The translations under genes and the position numbers were made by a program. This document shows, one piece after another, positions 18,457 to 27,550 of a DNA stretch of 64,000 nucleotides (positions are counted from its first letter, which is position 1; the number at the start of each line of letters is the position of its first letter). The DNA is from Superficieibacter sp. HKU1. Its GTDB lineage: Bacteria; Pseudomonadota; Gammaproteobacteria; Enterobacterales; Enterobacteriaceae. A model generated the notes under the pieces. That model was not told the DNA's origin. It did not search any database and saw only the letters and a program-made list of their open reading frames with translations. The stretch is taken from the NCBI RefSeq assembly GCF_029319185.1, contig NZ_CP119754.1, positions 3,224,001-3,288,000 on the forward strand. The letters are read 5' to 3'.

Positions 18457-18462
18457 TGCTGG

Positions 18463-18495
18463 CGGCGGAAAAGCGTACCTTTTCCGCCGTTTTTA
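18463..18495 (+). terminator. Terminator after ypfN
   Basis: A 10-bp stem CGGCGGAAAA/TTTTCCGCCG with a 7-nt loop, followed by T-rich DNA. It sits between the ends of ypfN and ypfH and may also help stop ypfH transcripts. Confidence 0.8.
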
Positions 18496-18498
18496 TTT

Positions 18499-19197
18499 TC
18501 AGAACAGTTCAACAATCCCGTCATCGTTCGGCTTGCCACCGCTTAACGCTTCATCAAAATAGCGTTTTGGTACGGTGTAACGAAGATGATCGAGCGCAAG
18601 CTGCATACTGCGATCGTCGATGGCATGGCCAAGTTCTTCCACGATGTCCAGCGTGACATCGCCCCCCGCACTCACCAGCGCGTCCTGGGCGGCAACCGCC
18701 CAGGCAAGGTCAATCACCGGATCGTCGCCACCGTGAATCAAATGAATGGTAGCGGCGGTTGAGGCCGTTTCTGGCAACGTGGCGTAGCGCCCGTTAAAGA
18801 CAATCACCCGCGAGGCAAGATGCGGTTCTGCCTTAATGCTTTCCAGCGACATAATCGCCCCCTGAGAAAAGCCGATGAGCGCCGTTGCCAGCGGTCCAAC
18901 GCCGCTTTGCTGTTGCCAGTAGCGCACCGTGGCAATAAAGGCCGGCATAATGGCGTCAATACGTGACTGGCGGTTGGACTCAGTGATGTCCTGAACCGAA
19001 AACCACTGACGACCCGGTGCCGGGCCGGAGGGCTCCGGTCCGCCGATGCTGACGATCAGCGCATCCGGGAAAAGCGGCGCGAACCAGCTACCTAACTGGC
19101 CCATTGAGACAGGGTTATCGCCCACGCCATGAAACAGCAGCAGCAATTGCTGCGCCGGTGTGGTCGGACTCTGGACGATAAAATGATCGTGTTTCAT
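18499..19197 (-). CDS. ypfH: YpfH, alpha/beta-hydrolase esterase
   Basis: A 232-residue serine esterase of the carboxylesterase/phospholipase alpha-beta hydrolase family. The nucleophile elbow reads GFSQGA; the oxyanion region LLLFHGVGDNP and the C-terminal His in ELGHAID complete the set, with an Asp in GGDDPVIDLA. E. coli YpfH has esterase activity on short acyl esters. I start at ATG 19197, preceded by AAAGGAGA; the frame is open to 19251. It lies downstream of tmcA on the same strand. Confidence 0.92.
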   Translation of the reverse strand: MKHDHFIVQSPTTPAQQLLLLFHGVGDNPVSMGQLGSWFAPLFPDALIVSIGGPEPSGPAPGRQWFSVQDITESNRQSRIDAIMPAFIATVRYWQQQSGVGPLATALIGFSQGAIMSLESIKAEPHLASRVIVFNGRYATLPETASTAATIHLIHGGDDPVIDLAWAVAAQDALVSAGGDVTLDIVEELGHAIDDRSMQLALDHLRYTVPKRYFDEALSGGKPNDDGIVELF

Positions 19198-19273
19198 GGC
19201 TGTCTCCTTTGTTGTGACAGGCAGTTTACGCCGTCCGGGGGTAATGACCATGCCATTTAACTGAATGAGTTAG

Positions 19274-21274
19274 TTAAAAATATTGCAGTTGAACCACCTG
19301 GTCGCGCAGCGATTCCGTCCGCGTAGCGTCGAGTGTTTTCATCGCACTGGCGGCCTCCTGACGCATCTGATTAAGCAGCGCTTTCCGCCCGTTGAGCGCC
19401 AGTTCAACGCAGAGCGCAGCCTCACTCTGCTGCGCCATCCTGCCACGCAGGGCGGGAAGCGGCAAAGTGACCTGCTGTTGCAGACGATTGAGACTGCCGA
19501 CACAGGAAAGCAGCGGCCGATGGGCAAAGGCAAACCCCGCCAGTTCCCACCAGTCATCTTCATTAAGCATAGCGTCATCGCAGGGAGTTAGCGGCAATGT
19601 CTCGTCAAGCCACAAGCTTAGCCAGGGCAGATCGCGCTTCAGTCGCTGATGCTCGTGCGCTGCCAGCGCCTGTCCGCTGGCGGTGAAGGGGCGGATCGCC
19701 ATCGCAGTGTAGCATCCGCTACTCGCTTCGCGATGGCTGCCAATACGCACCAGCATAAAGCCGCAGCGCTGCCAGAAACGCCATAGTTCGGGCGTATAGC
19801 CGAAGCTGACCGACAGATAGTCGCAATCTTCTGCGGCGCGACAGGCCCGCTCCACCAGCCGCTGACCGATGCCTTCGCGCTGGCGCAGTGGATGCACCGC
19901 AATACGCGTGATCCGTCTTGCGCTGAGCGTAGCGGCAAACGGACTGCCGCCATGTGCTGCCAGCGACTGAGCAACCAGATTGCCGCGCGGGCGGCGAAAC
20001 CCTGCCCACACAGCCTGACTTAACCCGGCGCTTAGACCTCCCTCTTCCACCAGCCACAGCGCGCCAGCAGGAACGGTGTCACTTTGAGCGGCGATAAAAT
20101 GCTGCCCCGGCGCGTCCATCATCCGGCGTAAATCCAGCGGCGACGTGCGGTAATGCGCCCCCGACAGCAGTTGATACAGGGCGGCGGGCAGTGGCGGCTG
20201 CACCTGCCACGCCCGTTGTTCTACGCGGCTAAATCGCAGCTCCCCTTCGGGCCGGATAAAAAATGTACCATCGTTAAATAACAGCGCCGCGTTAATGACT
20301 GCCTCCAGCGGACAATTCGGCGCCCAGCGCAGCGGCTGTTCGAGCGTGAAGGTCTTAAGCTGCGGGAAACGGGCACAAAATTTGAGCAGAAATCCGCGTC
20401 CGGTGCCTTCGTAGCCCTGAACGGTGGTGGTTAGCAGTACGTGCGAAAAACGTGCCGCCAGCCGCTGCAATAGCGGACCGGGGATCGCCGCCGCTTCATC
20501 AACAATCAGCCAGTCAGCAACCGCCTGCGATGCCAGCAACGCATCGGGGGCCATAAAGTGATAGCCATCGCCCGCAAAGGCGGCCAGCACGTCGGTCGCC
20601 GCTTTCGCGGGGGCGGTAACGATCGCGGTTCCGCGTAATTGCCGAATAAACATGCCCGCCAGCGCCGATTTTCCACGGCCGCGTTCTGCGGTCAGCACCA
20701 CGACACCTTCAGGTAATTGACTCAACTGGCTGAGCACCCGTCCCTGTTCAGCGTCCGGTTCGCCGGAGGCCGGACGCCACGAGGGTCTGGCGGGATAAGC
20801 CGGAACCCGCAGCGGCTCTCTCTGCTGCCAGACCAGAGTGTGAGGGTGTAAATGAAGAACACGGCAGAAGTGATGGACGAAATTTGGCGTCGGGATGGGC
20901 GCGGAGGTGTCACTCCAGCGGACAGCGTCGTCGTCGGGTTGCGCAGGCCAGTCCGCCAGCGGCGGCACCAGCAGCACCAGCCAGCTTCCGGCCCGCAGCG
21001 TTCCGCCCAGCGCGGCAAAGGCTGCCACGTCAAAGCCACTGCGCGCATCAAAAATGGCGTGATGAAACTCGCGGCCCAGCAGGGTAACCAGCGCGCGAGG
21101 CAGACAATGCGGCTCGGGCATAGCCTGCGGACTCACGGTCAGCCAGTCACCGGGCAGGCACTGGCGCAGAGAAATAGCCTGCGCCAGACTCCATGACGGA
21201 TCGCCGCTCACCACCAGCAGGCGGCGAATGCCTTCCTGCGCCATCGCCGCCGTCAGCGCGCGTAGTTCGTCCAT
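19274..21274 (-). CDS. tmcA: tRNA(Met) cytidine acetyltransferase TmcA
   Basis: Makes N4-acetylcytidine at the wobble position of elongator tRNA-Met using acetyl-CoA and ATP. The 666-residue protein has an N-terminal DUF1726 region, an RNA-helicase-like ATPase with Walker A in ERGRGKSALAG and Walker B in LIVDEAAAIP, a GNAT domain with the acetyl-CoA loop RQREGIGQRL, and a C-terminal tRNA-binding tail. Five residues shorter than the E. coli protein. ypfJ lies 17 bases upstream on the same strand, so ypfJ-tmcA-ypfH may be co-transcribed. Confidence 0.95.
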   Translation of the reverse strand: MDELRALTAAMAQEGIRRLLVVSGDPSWSLAQAISLRQCLPGDWLTVSPQAMPEPHCLPRALVTLLGREFHHAIFDARSGFDVAAFAALGGTLRAGSWLVLLVPPLADWPAQPDDDAVRWSDTSAPIPTPNFVHHFCRVLHLHPHTLVWQQREPLRVPAYPARPSWRPASGEPDAEQGRVLSQLSQLPEGVVVLTAERGRGKSALAGMFIRQLRGTAIVTAPAKAATDVLAAFAGDGYHFMAPDALLASQAVADWLIVDEAAAIPGPLLQRLAARFSHVLLTTTVQGYEGTGRGFLLKFCARFPQLKTFTLEQPLRWAPNCPLEAVINAALLFNDGTFFIRPEGELRFSRVEQRAWQVQPPLPAALYQLLSGAHYRTSPLDLRRMMDAPGQHFIAAQSDTVPAGALWLVEEGGLSAGLSQAVWAGFRRPRGNLVAQSLAAHGGSPFAATLSARRITRIAVHPLRQREGIGQRLVERACRAAEDCDYLSVSFGYTPELWRFWQRCGFMLVRIGSHREASSGCYTAMAIRPFTASGQALAAHEHQRLKRDLPWLSLWLDETLPLTPCDDAMLNEDDWWELAGFAFAHRPLLSCVGSLNRLQQQVTLPLPALRGRMAQQSEAALCVELALNGRKALLNQMRQEAASAMKTLDATRTESLRDQVVQLQYF

Positions 21275-21291
21275 GACTGCCCTTTGTCGAA

Positions 21292-22158
21292 TTAGAGTGA
21301 TTTACCGAAAGTATTACACTGCGCCGGATCGCCGCTGTCAAAACCGCGTTTAAACCAGGTATAACGCTGCTCGGAGGTACCGTGGGTAAAACTGTCCGGC
21401 ACCACGCGACCCTGACTCTGCTTTTGCAGGCGATCGTCGCCTATAGCTTCAGCGGCATTCAGCGCTTCCTGCACGTCCCCCGCTTCCAGCACATCCTGTT
21501 TCTGCATATCGTTGCCCCAGACGCCGGCAAAGCAGTCAGCCTGCAATTCCATACGCACGGAGAGACGGTTCACGTCGGTCTGCGAGGCATTTTGCTGCTG
21601 CTGGCGTACTTTTGCTTCGATACCCAACAGCTTCTGCACGTGATGCCCGACTTCGTGAGCGATGACGTAGCCCTGGGCAAAATCACCGTCCGCGCCAAGC
21701 TTGTTTTTCATGTCGTCATAAAACGAGAGGTCGATATAAACGGTGCTGTCCGCCGGACAGTAAAATGGTCCCATAACCGACTGCCCGGTACCACAGCCGG
21801 TGCGGGTCGCGCCACGATACATCACCAGCCGCGGCTGCTGATACTCACGCCCCATTGCGGAAAATTGTTTGGCCCAGGTATCCTCTGTGGTCGCAAGGAT
21901 AACTTTGGTGAATTTTGCGGCTTCCTCATCCTGCGGACTGACTGAGCGCTGCGTCTGCTGCTGAGATACCGGCTCTCCCGTGAGCAGACCGGTCAGATCC
22001 ACCCCGTAATATCCCGCCACCACGACGACCAGCAGGATCACGATCCCGCCTTTACCCGTGGGAATACGAAATCCCCGACCGCCGCCCATCATTGGCGATC
22101 CCGGGTCGTTCCGCCTGTCCTCTACGTTGTCACTTTCCCGACGCCCTTGCCAGCGCAT
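21292..22158 (-). CDS. ypfJ: YpfJ, membrane-anchored zinc metallopeptidase-like protein
   Basis: A 288-residue protein of the YpfJ/KPN_02809 neutral zinc metallopeptidase family. A Gly- and Arg-rich N-terminus precedes one membrane segment (about residues 37-55), and the soluble part carries the zinc motif HEVGHH. The family hallmark CPADSTVYIDL and the late FTHGTSEQR segment are present. The substrate is unknown. It sits between purC and tmcA as in E. coli. Confidence 0.92.
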   Translation of the reverse strand: MRWQGRRESDNVEDRRNDPGSPMMGGGRGFRIPTGKGGIVILLVVVVAGYYGVDLTGLLTGEPVSQQQTQRSVSPQDEEAAKFTKVILATTEDTWAKQFSAMGREYQQPRLVMYRGATRTGCGTGQSVMGPFYCPADSTVYIDLSFYDDMKNKLGADGDFAQGYVIAHEVGHHVQKLLGIEAKVRQQQQNASQTDVNRLSVRMELQADCFAGVWGNDMQKQDVLEAGDVQEALNAAEAIGDDRLQKQSQGRVVPDSFTHGTSEQRYTWFKRGFDSGDPAQCNTFGKSL

Positions 22159-22240
22159 AACGACCTCTGTCTTTTAGTTATTGATGTTGATTATGATCGT
22201 AGGCGGTATAACGCAGGATTACCACTGAAAAGCGGGGACA

Positions 22241-22268
22241 AAAGCCAGAGGATGGGGCCATCCTCTGG
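22241..22268 (-). terminator. Terminator of purC
   Basis: An 11-bp inverted repeat (22245-22255 with 22258-22268) is followed on the minus strand by CTTTTG. It lies 20 bases beyond the purC stop. Confidence 0.65.
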
Positions 22269-22288
22269 TGAAGGATAACGAAACCAGA

Positions 22289-23002
22289 TTAATCCAGCTT
22301 CACGCCCAGGCGCTTCGCTACGGCTTCATAGGCTTCGATAACGCCGCCCAGGCTCTGACGAAAGCGATCTTTGTCCATTTTATCGAGCGTTTCTTTATCC
22401 CACAGACGGCTGCCGTCCGGAGAAAATTCATCGCCCAGCACGATGTCGCCTTTGTACAAACCAAACTCCAGTTTGAAATCGACCAGGATCAGCCCGGCAT
22501 CGTCAAACAGCTTTTTCAGCACGTCGTTGGCTTTGTAAGTCAGCTCTTTCATCCGCGCGAGATTTTCTTTGCTCACCCAGCCGAAGGTTTCGCAATATGA
22601 GTCATTGATCATCGGATCGTGCATGGCATCGTTTTTCAGGAACAGGTCAAACAGCGGCGGGTTTAGCTCGATACCTTCTTCAACGCCCAGACGTTTCACC
22701 AGCGAACCGGCAGCGCGGTTACGGACCACGCATTCTACCGGCACCATATCCAGTTTTTTCACCAGACATTCGGTGTCTGAAAGCAGCGCTTCCATCTGCG
22801 TGGGGATACCCGCTTCTGCCAGTTTGCTCATAATGAAATAGTTGAACTTATTATTCACCATGCCTTTACGATCAAACTGCTCAATGCGCGCGCCGTCCCC
22901 TGCTGACGTATCATTGCGGAATTCGAGCACCAACAGATCCGGGTTTTCCGTGCTGTGTACGGTTTTCGCTTTACCACGATACAACTCAGCTTGCTTTTGC
23001 AT
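22289..23002 (-). CDS. purC: SAICAR synthase PurC
   Basis: Joins CAIR and aspartate with ATP to form SAICAR in purine synthesis. The 237-residue product equals the E. coli length and shows the signature motifs VECVVRNRAAGSL and LILVDFKLEFG. A PurR-type operator lies 50 bases upstream, and a terminator on each side separates purC from bamC and from ypfJ, so it is a single-gene unit. Confidence 0.97.
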   Translation of the reverse strand: MQKQAELYRGKAKTVHSTENPDLLVLEFRNDTSAGDGARIEQFDRKGMVNNKFNYFIMSKLAEAGIPTQMEALLSDTECLVKKLDMVPVECVVRNRAAGSLVKRLGVEEGIELNPPLFDLFLKNDAMHDPMINDSYCETFGWVSKENLARMKELTYKANDVLKKLFDDAGLILVDFKLEFGLYKGDIVLGDEFSPDGSRLWDKETLDKMDKDRFRQSLGGVIEAYEAVAKRLGVKLD

Positions 23003-23052
23003 CTTTATTACCCCAGCTATGATTTAACGTTAAAAATTGTACTTTTTTGCCG

Positions 23053-23068
23053 ACGCACACGTTTGCGT
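23053..23068 (-). promoter_or_regulatory. PurR operator upstream of purC
   Basis: ACGCACACGTTTGCGT at 23053-23068 matches the PurR consensus ACGCAAACGTTTGCGT in 15 of 16 positions. It lies 50 bases before the purC start. PurR with hypoxanthine or guanine would repress purC. Confidence 0.85.
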
Positions 23069-23077
23069 GGCCGTCAG

Positions 23078-23103
23078 AAAAAAGGGCCGGATTGCTCCAG
23101 CCC
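23078..23103 (-). terminator. Terminator of the dapA-bamC operon
   Basis: An 8-bp stem (23084-23091 with 23096-23103, one G-T pair, 4-nt loop) is followed on the minus strand by six T's. It lies just past the bamC stop. Confidence 0.8.
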
Positions 23104-23109
23104 CTGATA

Positions 23110-24144
23110 TTACTTACTGAATGCGGCCTGGAATACGGCAACCAGCGCGTCATTCTGCGACTGCGTCAGCGTATGGCCTTTCGGGTCGATGAACTGCAGG
23201 CTGCTGCGGTTATCGAGATCGCCGACCTGCAATTTATAGTCGCCGGAGACCAGACCCGGATCGCGCGCGCCCAGCTCCTGCCAGTCGCTGTCAGACAGCG
23301 GCTTGTAGGTTACCGCCAGGTTACCCTGCGAACGGGTGCTGTCCGTTACTTTCATACCCACTTTTTCCAGCGCGGCTGGCAGACGCTGCCAGACAACGTT
23401 GAACGGACCGCGCACCACCAGCATCGGTAAACCGGTGTCATCGGCAGCACTTTGTACGTCAAGCGTGGCGCTGGTACGGCTCTGCGCCGCATTCTGGGCA
23501 TCGGTGGCATTCTTGTCCAGACCAGCGGAAATGACGTTCATCATCTGTGCGCTGTAGCGCTGTAATGAAGAGACGTCGGCAACCGGCTTACCGGCCTGCT
23601 CAAGGTTAACCAGCTTGACGGTCACCGCCTGCTGATAGCCCTGGGTTTTCACGCTGATTTGATAACGGCCACGATACTGTTCGTCTTCGTCCAGACGGTT
23701 CCAGTTTACCCAATCTGTCGTCAGGGTCTGGCTGGCATCGTCGCGTTTATCAATGGTGTAGTTCTGCGCCTGAAGCACGCTGACCACCTGCGGCCACAGC
23801 GAACTGTTGCGATTACCTTCGACTAACAGCGTAGAGGTATCACCGTTAAACTGAGTACGCGCCCCGGAAACCAGCGCCAGCGGCTGTGCCGGCGGACGGA
23901 TGTCCAGTGCTTTACCCACCGCCCCGCTGCCGTTGGCGACAGGAACGTTATAATCACCATTCTGAACCGGCAAAATCATGCCTGCTGGCGCATGTAATTC
24001 GGCAAGCGGTGCCGCATCCAGGTATGACTCGTCGCCGCTGACCTGACGCTTGTAGCGCGAGTCAGAATTACAGGCGGCGAGAAGCATCACAAGCGAAACA
24101 CCCGCTACCTTTGCCAGGCGCGACTTCTGTACTGAGTAAGCCAT
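23110..24144 (-). CDS. bamC: BamC lipoprotein of the outer-membrane beta-barrel assembly machine
   Basis: Outer-membrane lipoprotein that stabilises the BamABCDE complex. The 344-residue product has a lipoprotein signal with lipobox LLAAC (Cys 25), the conserved unstructured stretch after it (NSDSRYKRQVSGDESYLDA) and two helix-grip domains. I start at ATG 24144 with AGGGAG upstream; a TTG one codon earlier is an alternative. It follows dapA by 16 bases and shares its promoter; a terminator separates it from purC. Confidence 0.96.
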   Translation of the reverse strand: MAYSVQKSRLAKVAGVSLVMLLAACNSDSRYKRQVSGDESYLDAAPLAELHAPAGMILPVQNGDYNVPVANGSGAVGKALDIRPPAQPLALVSGARTQFNGDTSTLLVEGNRNSSLWPQVVSVLQAQNYTIDKRDDASQTLTTDWVNWNRLDEDEQYRGRYQISVKTQGYQQAVTVKLVNLEQAGKPVADVSSLQRYSAQMMNVISAGLDKNATDAQNAAQSRTSATLDVQSAADDTGLPMLVVRGPFNVVWQRLPAALEKVGMKVTDSTRSQGNLAVTYKPLSDSDWQELGARDPGLVSGDYKLQVGDLDNRSSLQFIDPKGHTLTQSQNDALVAVFQAAFSK

Positions 24145-24160
24145 CAAATCTCCCTAAACT

Positions 24161-25039
24161 TTACAGCAATCCGGCATGCTTCAGCGCTGCGTTGACGATT
24201 TCACGACCGTGGTCGGTAATCGGCGTCATCGGCAGGCGCATCGTATCGGTCGCTACAAGTCCCAATTCCTTACAGGCCCATTTCACCGGGATCGGATTGG
24301 GTTCGACAAATAATTTAGTGTGTAACGGCATCAGGCGCTGATTAATGACGCGAGCCTCAGCAAACTGCCCTTGTGCCGCCAGTTTACACATTTCAGCCAT
24401 ATCACGGGCTGCAACGTTAGTAGTAACCGAAATGACGCCGTGACCGCCAAGCTGCATAAAGTCCAGCGCGGTCGCGTCGTCGCCGCTCAGCAGAACAAAG
24501 TCATCTGAAACCAGCTCTTTGATCTGATGAACACGACTTAAGTTCCCAGTCGCTTCCTTAATACCGACAATATTTTTTATTTTTGACAGTCGGCCTACGG
24601 TTTCCGGCAGCATATCGCATCCGGTACGGGAAGGCACATTATACAGGATTTGCGGCAGGTCAGTATGCTCGGCAATCGCTTTGAAGTGCTGGAACAGACC
24701 TTCCTGAGTCGGACGGTTGTAGTACGGCGTAACGGTTAAGCAACCCACAATACCGCTATCGTTAAAACGTTGGGTCAGGCTGATCGCCTCTGCGGTTGCA
24801 TTCGCTCCCGTTCCGGCAATAACAGGGATGCGGCCATCAGCAAGCTCAAGCGTCATCATGACCACATCGCCATGCTCATCGTGACTCAGCGTTGCAGACT
24901 CGCCCGTAGTGCCGACCGAAACGATAGCTGACGTTCCGTTATCCACATGATAATCAATCAGTTTTTTCAGGCTTGACCGACAGACTTTACCTTTTTCATC
25001 CATCGGCGTGACAAGCGCTACAATACTTCCCGTGAACAT
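24161..25039 (-). CDS. dapA: 4-hydroxy-tetrahydrodipicolinate synthase DapA
   Basis: Condenses pyruvate with aspartate semialdehyde, the first step specific to diaminopimelate and lysine. The 292-residue TIM barrel carries the Schiff-base lysine in GIKEATGN, the catalytic Tyr in PYYNRPTQ and the GTTGES pyruvate-binding loop. Length equals E. coli DapA. It is divergent from gcvR and leads the dapA-bamC unit. Confidence 0.97.
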   Translation of the reverse strand: MFTGSIVALVTPMDEKGKVCRSSLKKLIDYHVDNGTSAIVSVGTTGESATLSHDEHGDVVMMTLELADGRIPVIAGTGANATAEAISLTQRFNDSGIVGCLTVTPYYNRPTQEGLFQHFKAIAEHTDLPQILYNVPSRTGCDMLPETVGRLSKIKNIVGIKEATGNLSRVHQIKELVSDDFVLLSGDDATALDFMQLGGHGVISVTTNVAARDMAEMCKLAAQGQFAEARVINQRLMPLHTKLFVEPNPIPVKWACKELGLVATDTMRLPMTPITDHGREIVNAALKHAGLL

Positions 25040-25184
25040 GGGTCATCCTCTGTGCTGACAAGAACCTTAATGGTACGTTTGGAACTGTAATAAAAGCAAG
25101 AGACTCAGACCTTTGAGCCTGTTGTATGACGGTTTTTTTTGTGCTTTCCTTATGATTACCCTCCCTCTGACAGGAAGAACAGGT

Positions 25185-25754
25185 TTGACAGCCTCATCAC
25201 AACACTATCTGGTTATCACTGCGCTGGGGGCTGACCGTCCGGGAATCGTCAATGCGATCACCCGTCACGTCAGTAGTTGCGGTTGTAATATCGAGGACAG
25301 CCGCCTGGCGATGCTGGGCGATGAATTTACGTTTATTATGCTGCTTTCCGGGAGCTGGAACGCCATTACGCTTATCGAATCGACGCTACCGTTGAAAGGC
25401 GCAGAGCTGGATTTACTGATCGTTATGAAGCGCACCACCGCCCACCTGCGTCCGGCTATGCCGTCTATGGTCTGGGTTCAGGTAGAGGTGGATGATTCTC
25501 CGCATCTTATTGAGCGCTTTACCACCCTGTTTTATACTCATGAGATGAATATTGCCGAACTGGTATCGCGTACTCAGCCCGGTAGCGACAACGTCGTTCC
25601 ACAGTTATTTATTCAGATCACCGCTCATAGCCCGGCCTCGCAGGATGCATCACTTTTTGAACAAGCGTTCAAAGCCCTATGTACAGAATTGAATGCACAA
25701 GGCAGTATAAACATCGTCAATTATTCACAGCATGATGAACTGAATGGAGTGTAG
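25185..25754 (+). CDS. gcvR: Glycine-cleavage regulator GcvR (ACT-domain protein)
   Basis: Accessory repressor that binds GcvA and blocks activation of the glycine cleavage operon when glycine is scarce. Two ACT domains are visible: about residues 8-80, beginning YLVITALGADRPGIV, and about 92-175. I choose the TTG at 25185, giving 189 residues that line up with the start used in E. coli (MTxSSQHYLV); the frame is open to 25113, but the extra residues have no counterpart. bcp starts 2 bases after the stop. Confidence 0.9.
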   Translation: MTASSQHYLVITALGADRPGIVNAITRHVSSCGCNIEDSRLAMLGDEFTFIMLLSGSWNAITLIESTLPLKGAELDLLIVMKRTTAHLRPAMPSMVWVQVEVDDSPHLIERFTTLFYTHEMNIAELVSRTQPGSDNVVPQLFIQITAHSPASQDASLFEQAFKALCTELNAQGSINIVNYSQHDELNGV

Positions 25755-25756
25755 TA

Positions 25757-26227
25757 ATGAATCCACTGAAAGCCGGTGATATCGCACCGAAATTTAGCTT
25801 GCCCGATCAAGACGGTGAACAAGTAAATTTGGCCGACTTCCAGGGGCAGCGAGTACTGGTTTACTTTTACCCGAAAGCCATGACGCCAGGCTGCACCGTA
25901 CAAGCATGTGGTCTACGCGATAACATGGATGACCTGAAAAAAGCGGGCGTCGACGTGCTGGGCATCAGCACGGATAAACCAGAAAAGCTGTCACGTTTTG
26001 CCGAAAAGGAACTGCTGAATTTTACGCTGCTTTCCGATGAAGACCACCAGGTATGCGAGCAATTTGGCGTCTGGGGCGAGAAATCCTTTATGGGTAAAAC
26101 CTATGACGGCATTCACCGCATCAGCTTCCTGATTGACGCTGACGGTAAAATTGAACACGTCTTTGATGATTTCAAAACCAGCAATCACCACGATATCGTG
26201 CTGAACTGGGTAAAAACCAACGCCTGA
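25757..26227 (+). CDS. bcp: Thiol peroxidase Bcp (peroxiredoxin Q)
   Basis: Peroxiredoxin that reduces hydrogen peroxide and organic peroxides with thioredoxin. The 156-residue protein has the peroxidatic Cys 46 in MTPGCTVQACGLRD and the resolving Cys 51 five residues later, the arrangement of the atypical 2-Cys BCP group. Translationally close to gcvR (2-base gap). In E. coli hyf genes follow; here perM follows convergently after 40 bases. Confidence 0.96.
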   Translation: MNPLKAGDIAPKFSLPDQDGEQVNLADFQGQRVLVYFYPKAMTPGCTVQACGLRDNMDDLKKAGVDVLGISTDKPEKLSRFAEKELLNFTLLSDEDHQVCEQFGVWGEKSFMGKTYDGIHRISFLIDADGKIEHVFDDFKTSNHHDIVLNWVKTNA

Positions 26228-26237
26228 TATACCTTTT

Positions 26238-26262
26238 GCGGCCTCGCTTTCGCGCAGGCCGC
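26238..26262. terminator. Hairpin between bcp and perM, possible terminator
   Basis: GCGGCCT (26238-26244) pairs with AGGCCGC (26256-26262) across an 11-nt loop. Only a weak T-rich stretch follows on the plus strand. Its position between two convergent stops suggests termination. Confidence 0.4.
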
Positions 26263-26267
26263 GTCGT

Positions 26268-27329
26268 CTACTCTTCTAGCGTTAATCCATCCGGCCAGGC
26301 GTGAACGACGGCTTTGATCAGCGTCGCCAGCGGAATAGCAAAGAACACACCCCAGAATCCCCACAGCCCGCCGAAAATCACCACCGACAGAATGATCACC
26401 AGCGGATGCAGGTTGACCGCTTCAGAAAACAGTACCGGCACCAGCAGATTGCCGTCGAGTCCCTGAATAATGAGATAGACCGCAAAACAGCTCCAGAACT
26501 CAGTGCCGAGTCCGAACTGGAAAAGCGCCACGCAGATCACCGGAATGGTAACGACAAATGCGCCGATGTAGGGGATCAATACCGAGAATCCGACCAGCAC
26601 CGCCAGCAGCAGCGAATAATTGAGGCCAAATAAAATAAACCCAATCCAGGTTGCCACGCCAACGACGATCATCTCCAGCACTTTACCGCGAATATAATTG
26701 GTAATTTGCTGGTTCATCTCCTTCCAGACCTGCCCTGCCAGCCCACGATTGCGCGGCAAAATGCGCCGCACCGCGTTCAGCATCTGCTCTTTGTCTTTGA
26801 CGAGGAAAAAGACCATCAGCGGCACCAGCACCAGATAGACAGCGATGGTCAGTAACCCGACCAGTGAGGCAAGCGAGTATTTCACCACCGAATCGCCGAG
26901 GGTCAGCATCCGTGAACGCATGTTTTCTGCCATCGCATCAATAATGCCCGCGTCCATTAACGCTGGATAGCGGCGCGGAAGGTTTGCAGCATAGTCAGAC
27001 AACTTATTGAGCATTCCCGGCATATCGCGGATCAGGTAAATTCCCTGCTGCCAGGCGACGGGGAAAACCACCAGCGCCATCAGCAACAGGATGCCGACAA
27101 AGAGCACCAGCACGATGGACGCGGCCCAGCGCCGGGAACAGCCGATGCGCTGCAGCCTTGCCGTCGGCCACTCCAGCAGATAGGCCAGCACGATGGCGAC
27201 CAGCAGCGGTGCCAGTAAGCCGCTGAAGAAAAACAGGATACAAAAACCCGCGACCAGGATGACCAGCAGCGCAATCGCCTCCGGATCGCTAAAGCGACGG
27301 CGATACCACTGCATTAACATTTCTAGCAT
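26268..27329 (-). CDS. perM: PerM, AI-2E-family inner-membrane transporter
   Basis: A 353-residue polytopic protein of the AI-2E transporter (UPF0118) family with about eight membrane segments: two N-terminal hydrophobic pairs, a central soluble stretch (about 125-200) and a hydrophobic C-terminal block with the family signature PYIGAFVVTIPVI. E. coli PerM (YfgO) is listed as a putative permease. Substrate unknown. It is divergent from bepA, as in E. coli. Confidence 0.9.
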   Translation of the reverse strand: MLEMLMQWYRRRFSDPEAIALLVILVAGFCILFFFSGLLAPLLVAIVLAYLLEWPTARLQRIGCSRRWAASIVLVLFVGILLLMALVVFPVAWQQGIYLIRDMPGMLNKLSDYAANLPRRYPALMDAGIIDAMAENMRSRMLTLGDSVVKYSLASLVGLLTIAVYLVLVPLMVFFLVKDKEQMLNAVRRILPRNRGLAGQVWKEMNQQITNYIRGKVLEMIVVGVATWIGFILFGLNYSLLLAVLVGFSVLIPYIGAFVVTIPVICVALFQFGLGTEFWSCFAVYLIIQGLDGNLLVPVLFSEAVNLHPLVIILSVVIFGGLWGFWGVFFAIPLATLIKAVVHAWPDGLTLEE

Positions 27330-27550
27330 AAAACCTTCCCTGCGGGCGTGACTGAAGCAATAGATGAGAATTGTATCGAACTGTCACAAAAAAACCTTCG
27401 CTTTTTACGTGGTATCGGGGAAACATTATCCGTTGCACAATTATTATTTTCTTTGTCCCGGCAGGCGGCTACACTCGCAGCTCACCAACGGTGGAACATT
27501 ACGTGACATTGCCGGTCAAACTGGCAAATTCAGATAACAGGATTGAGGTT

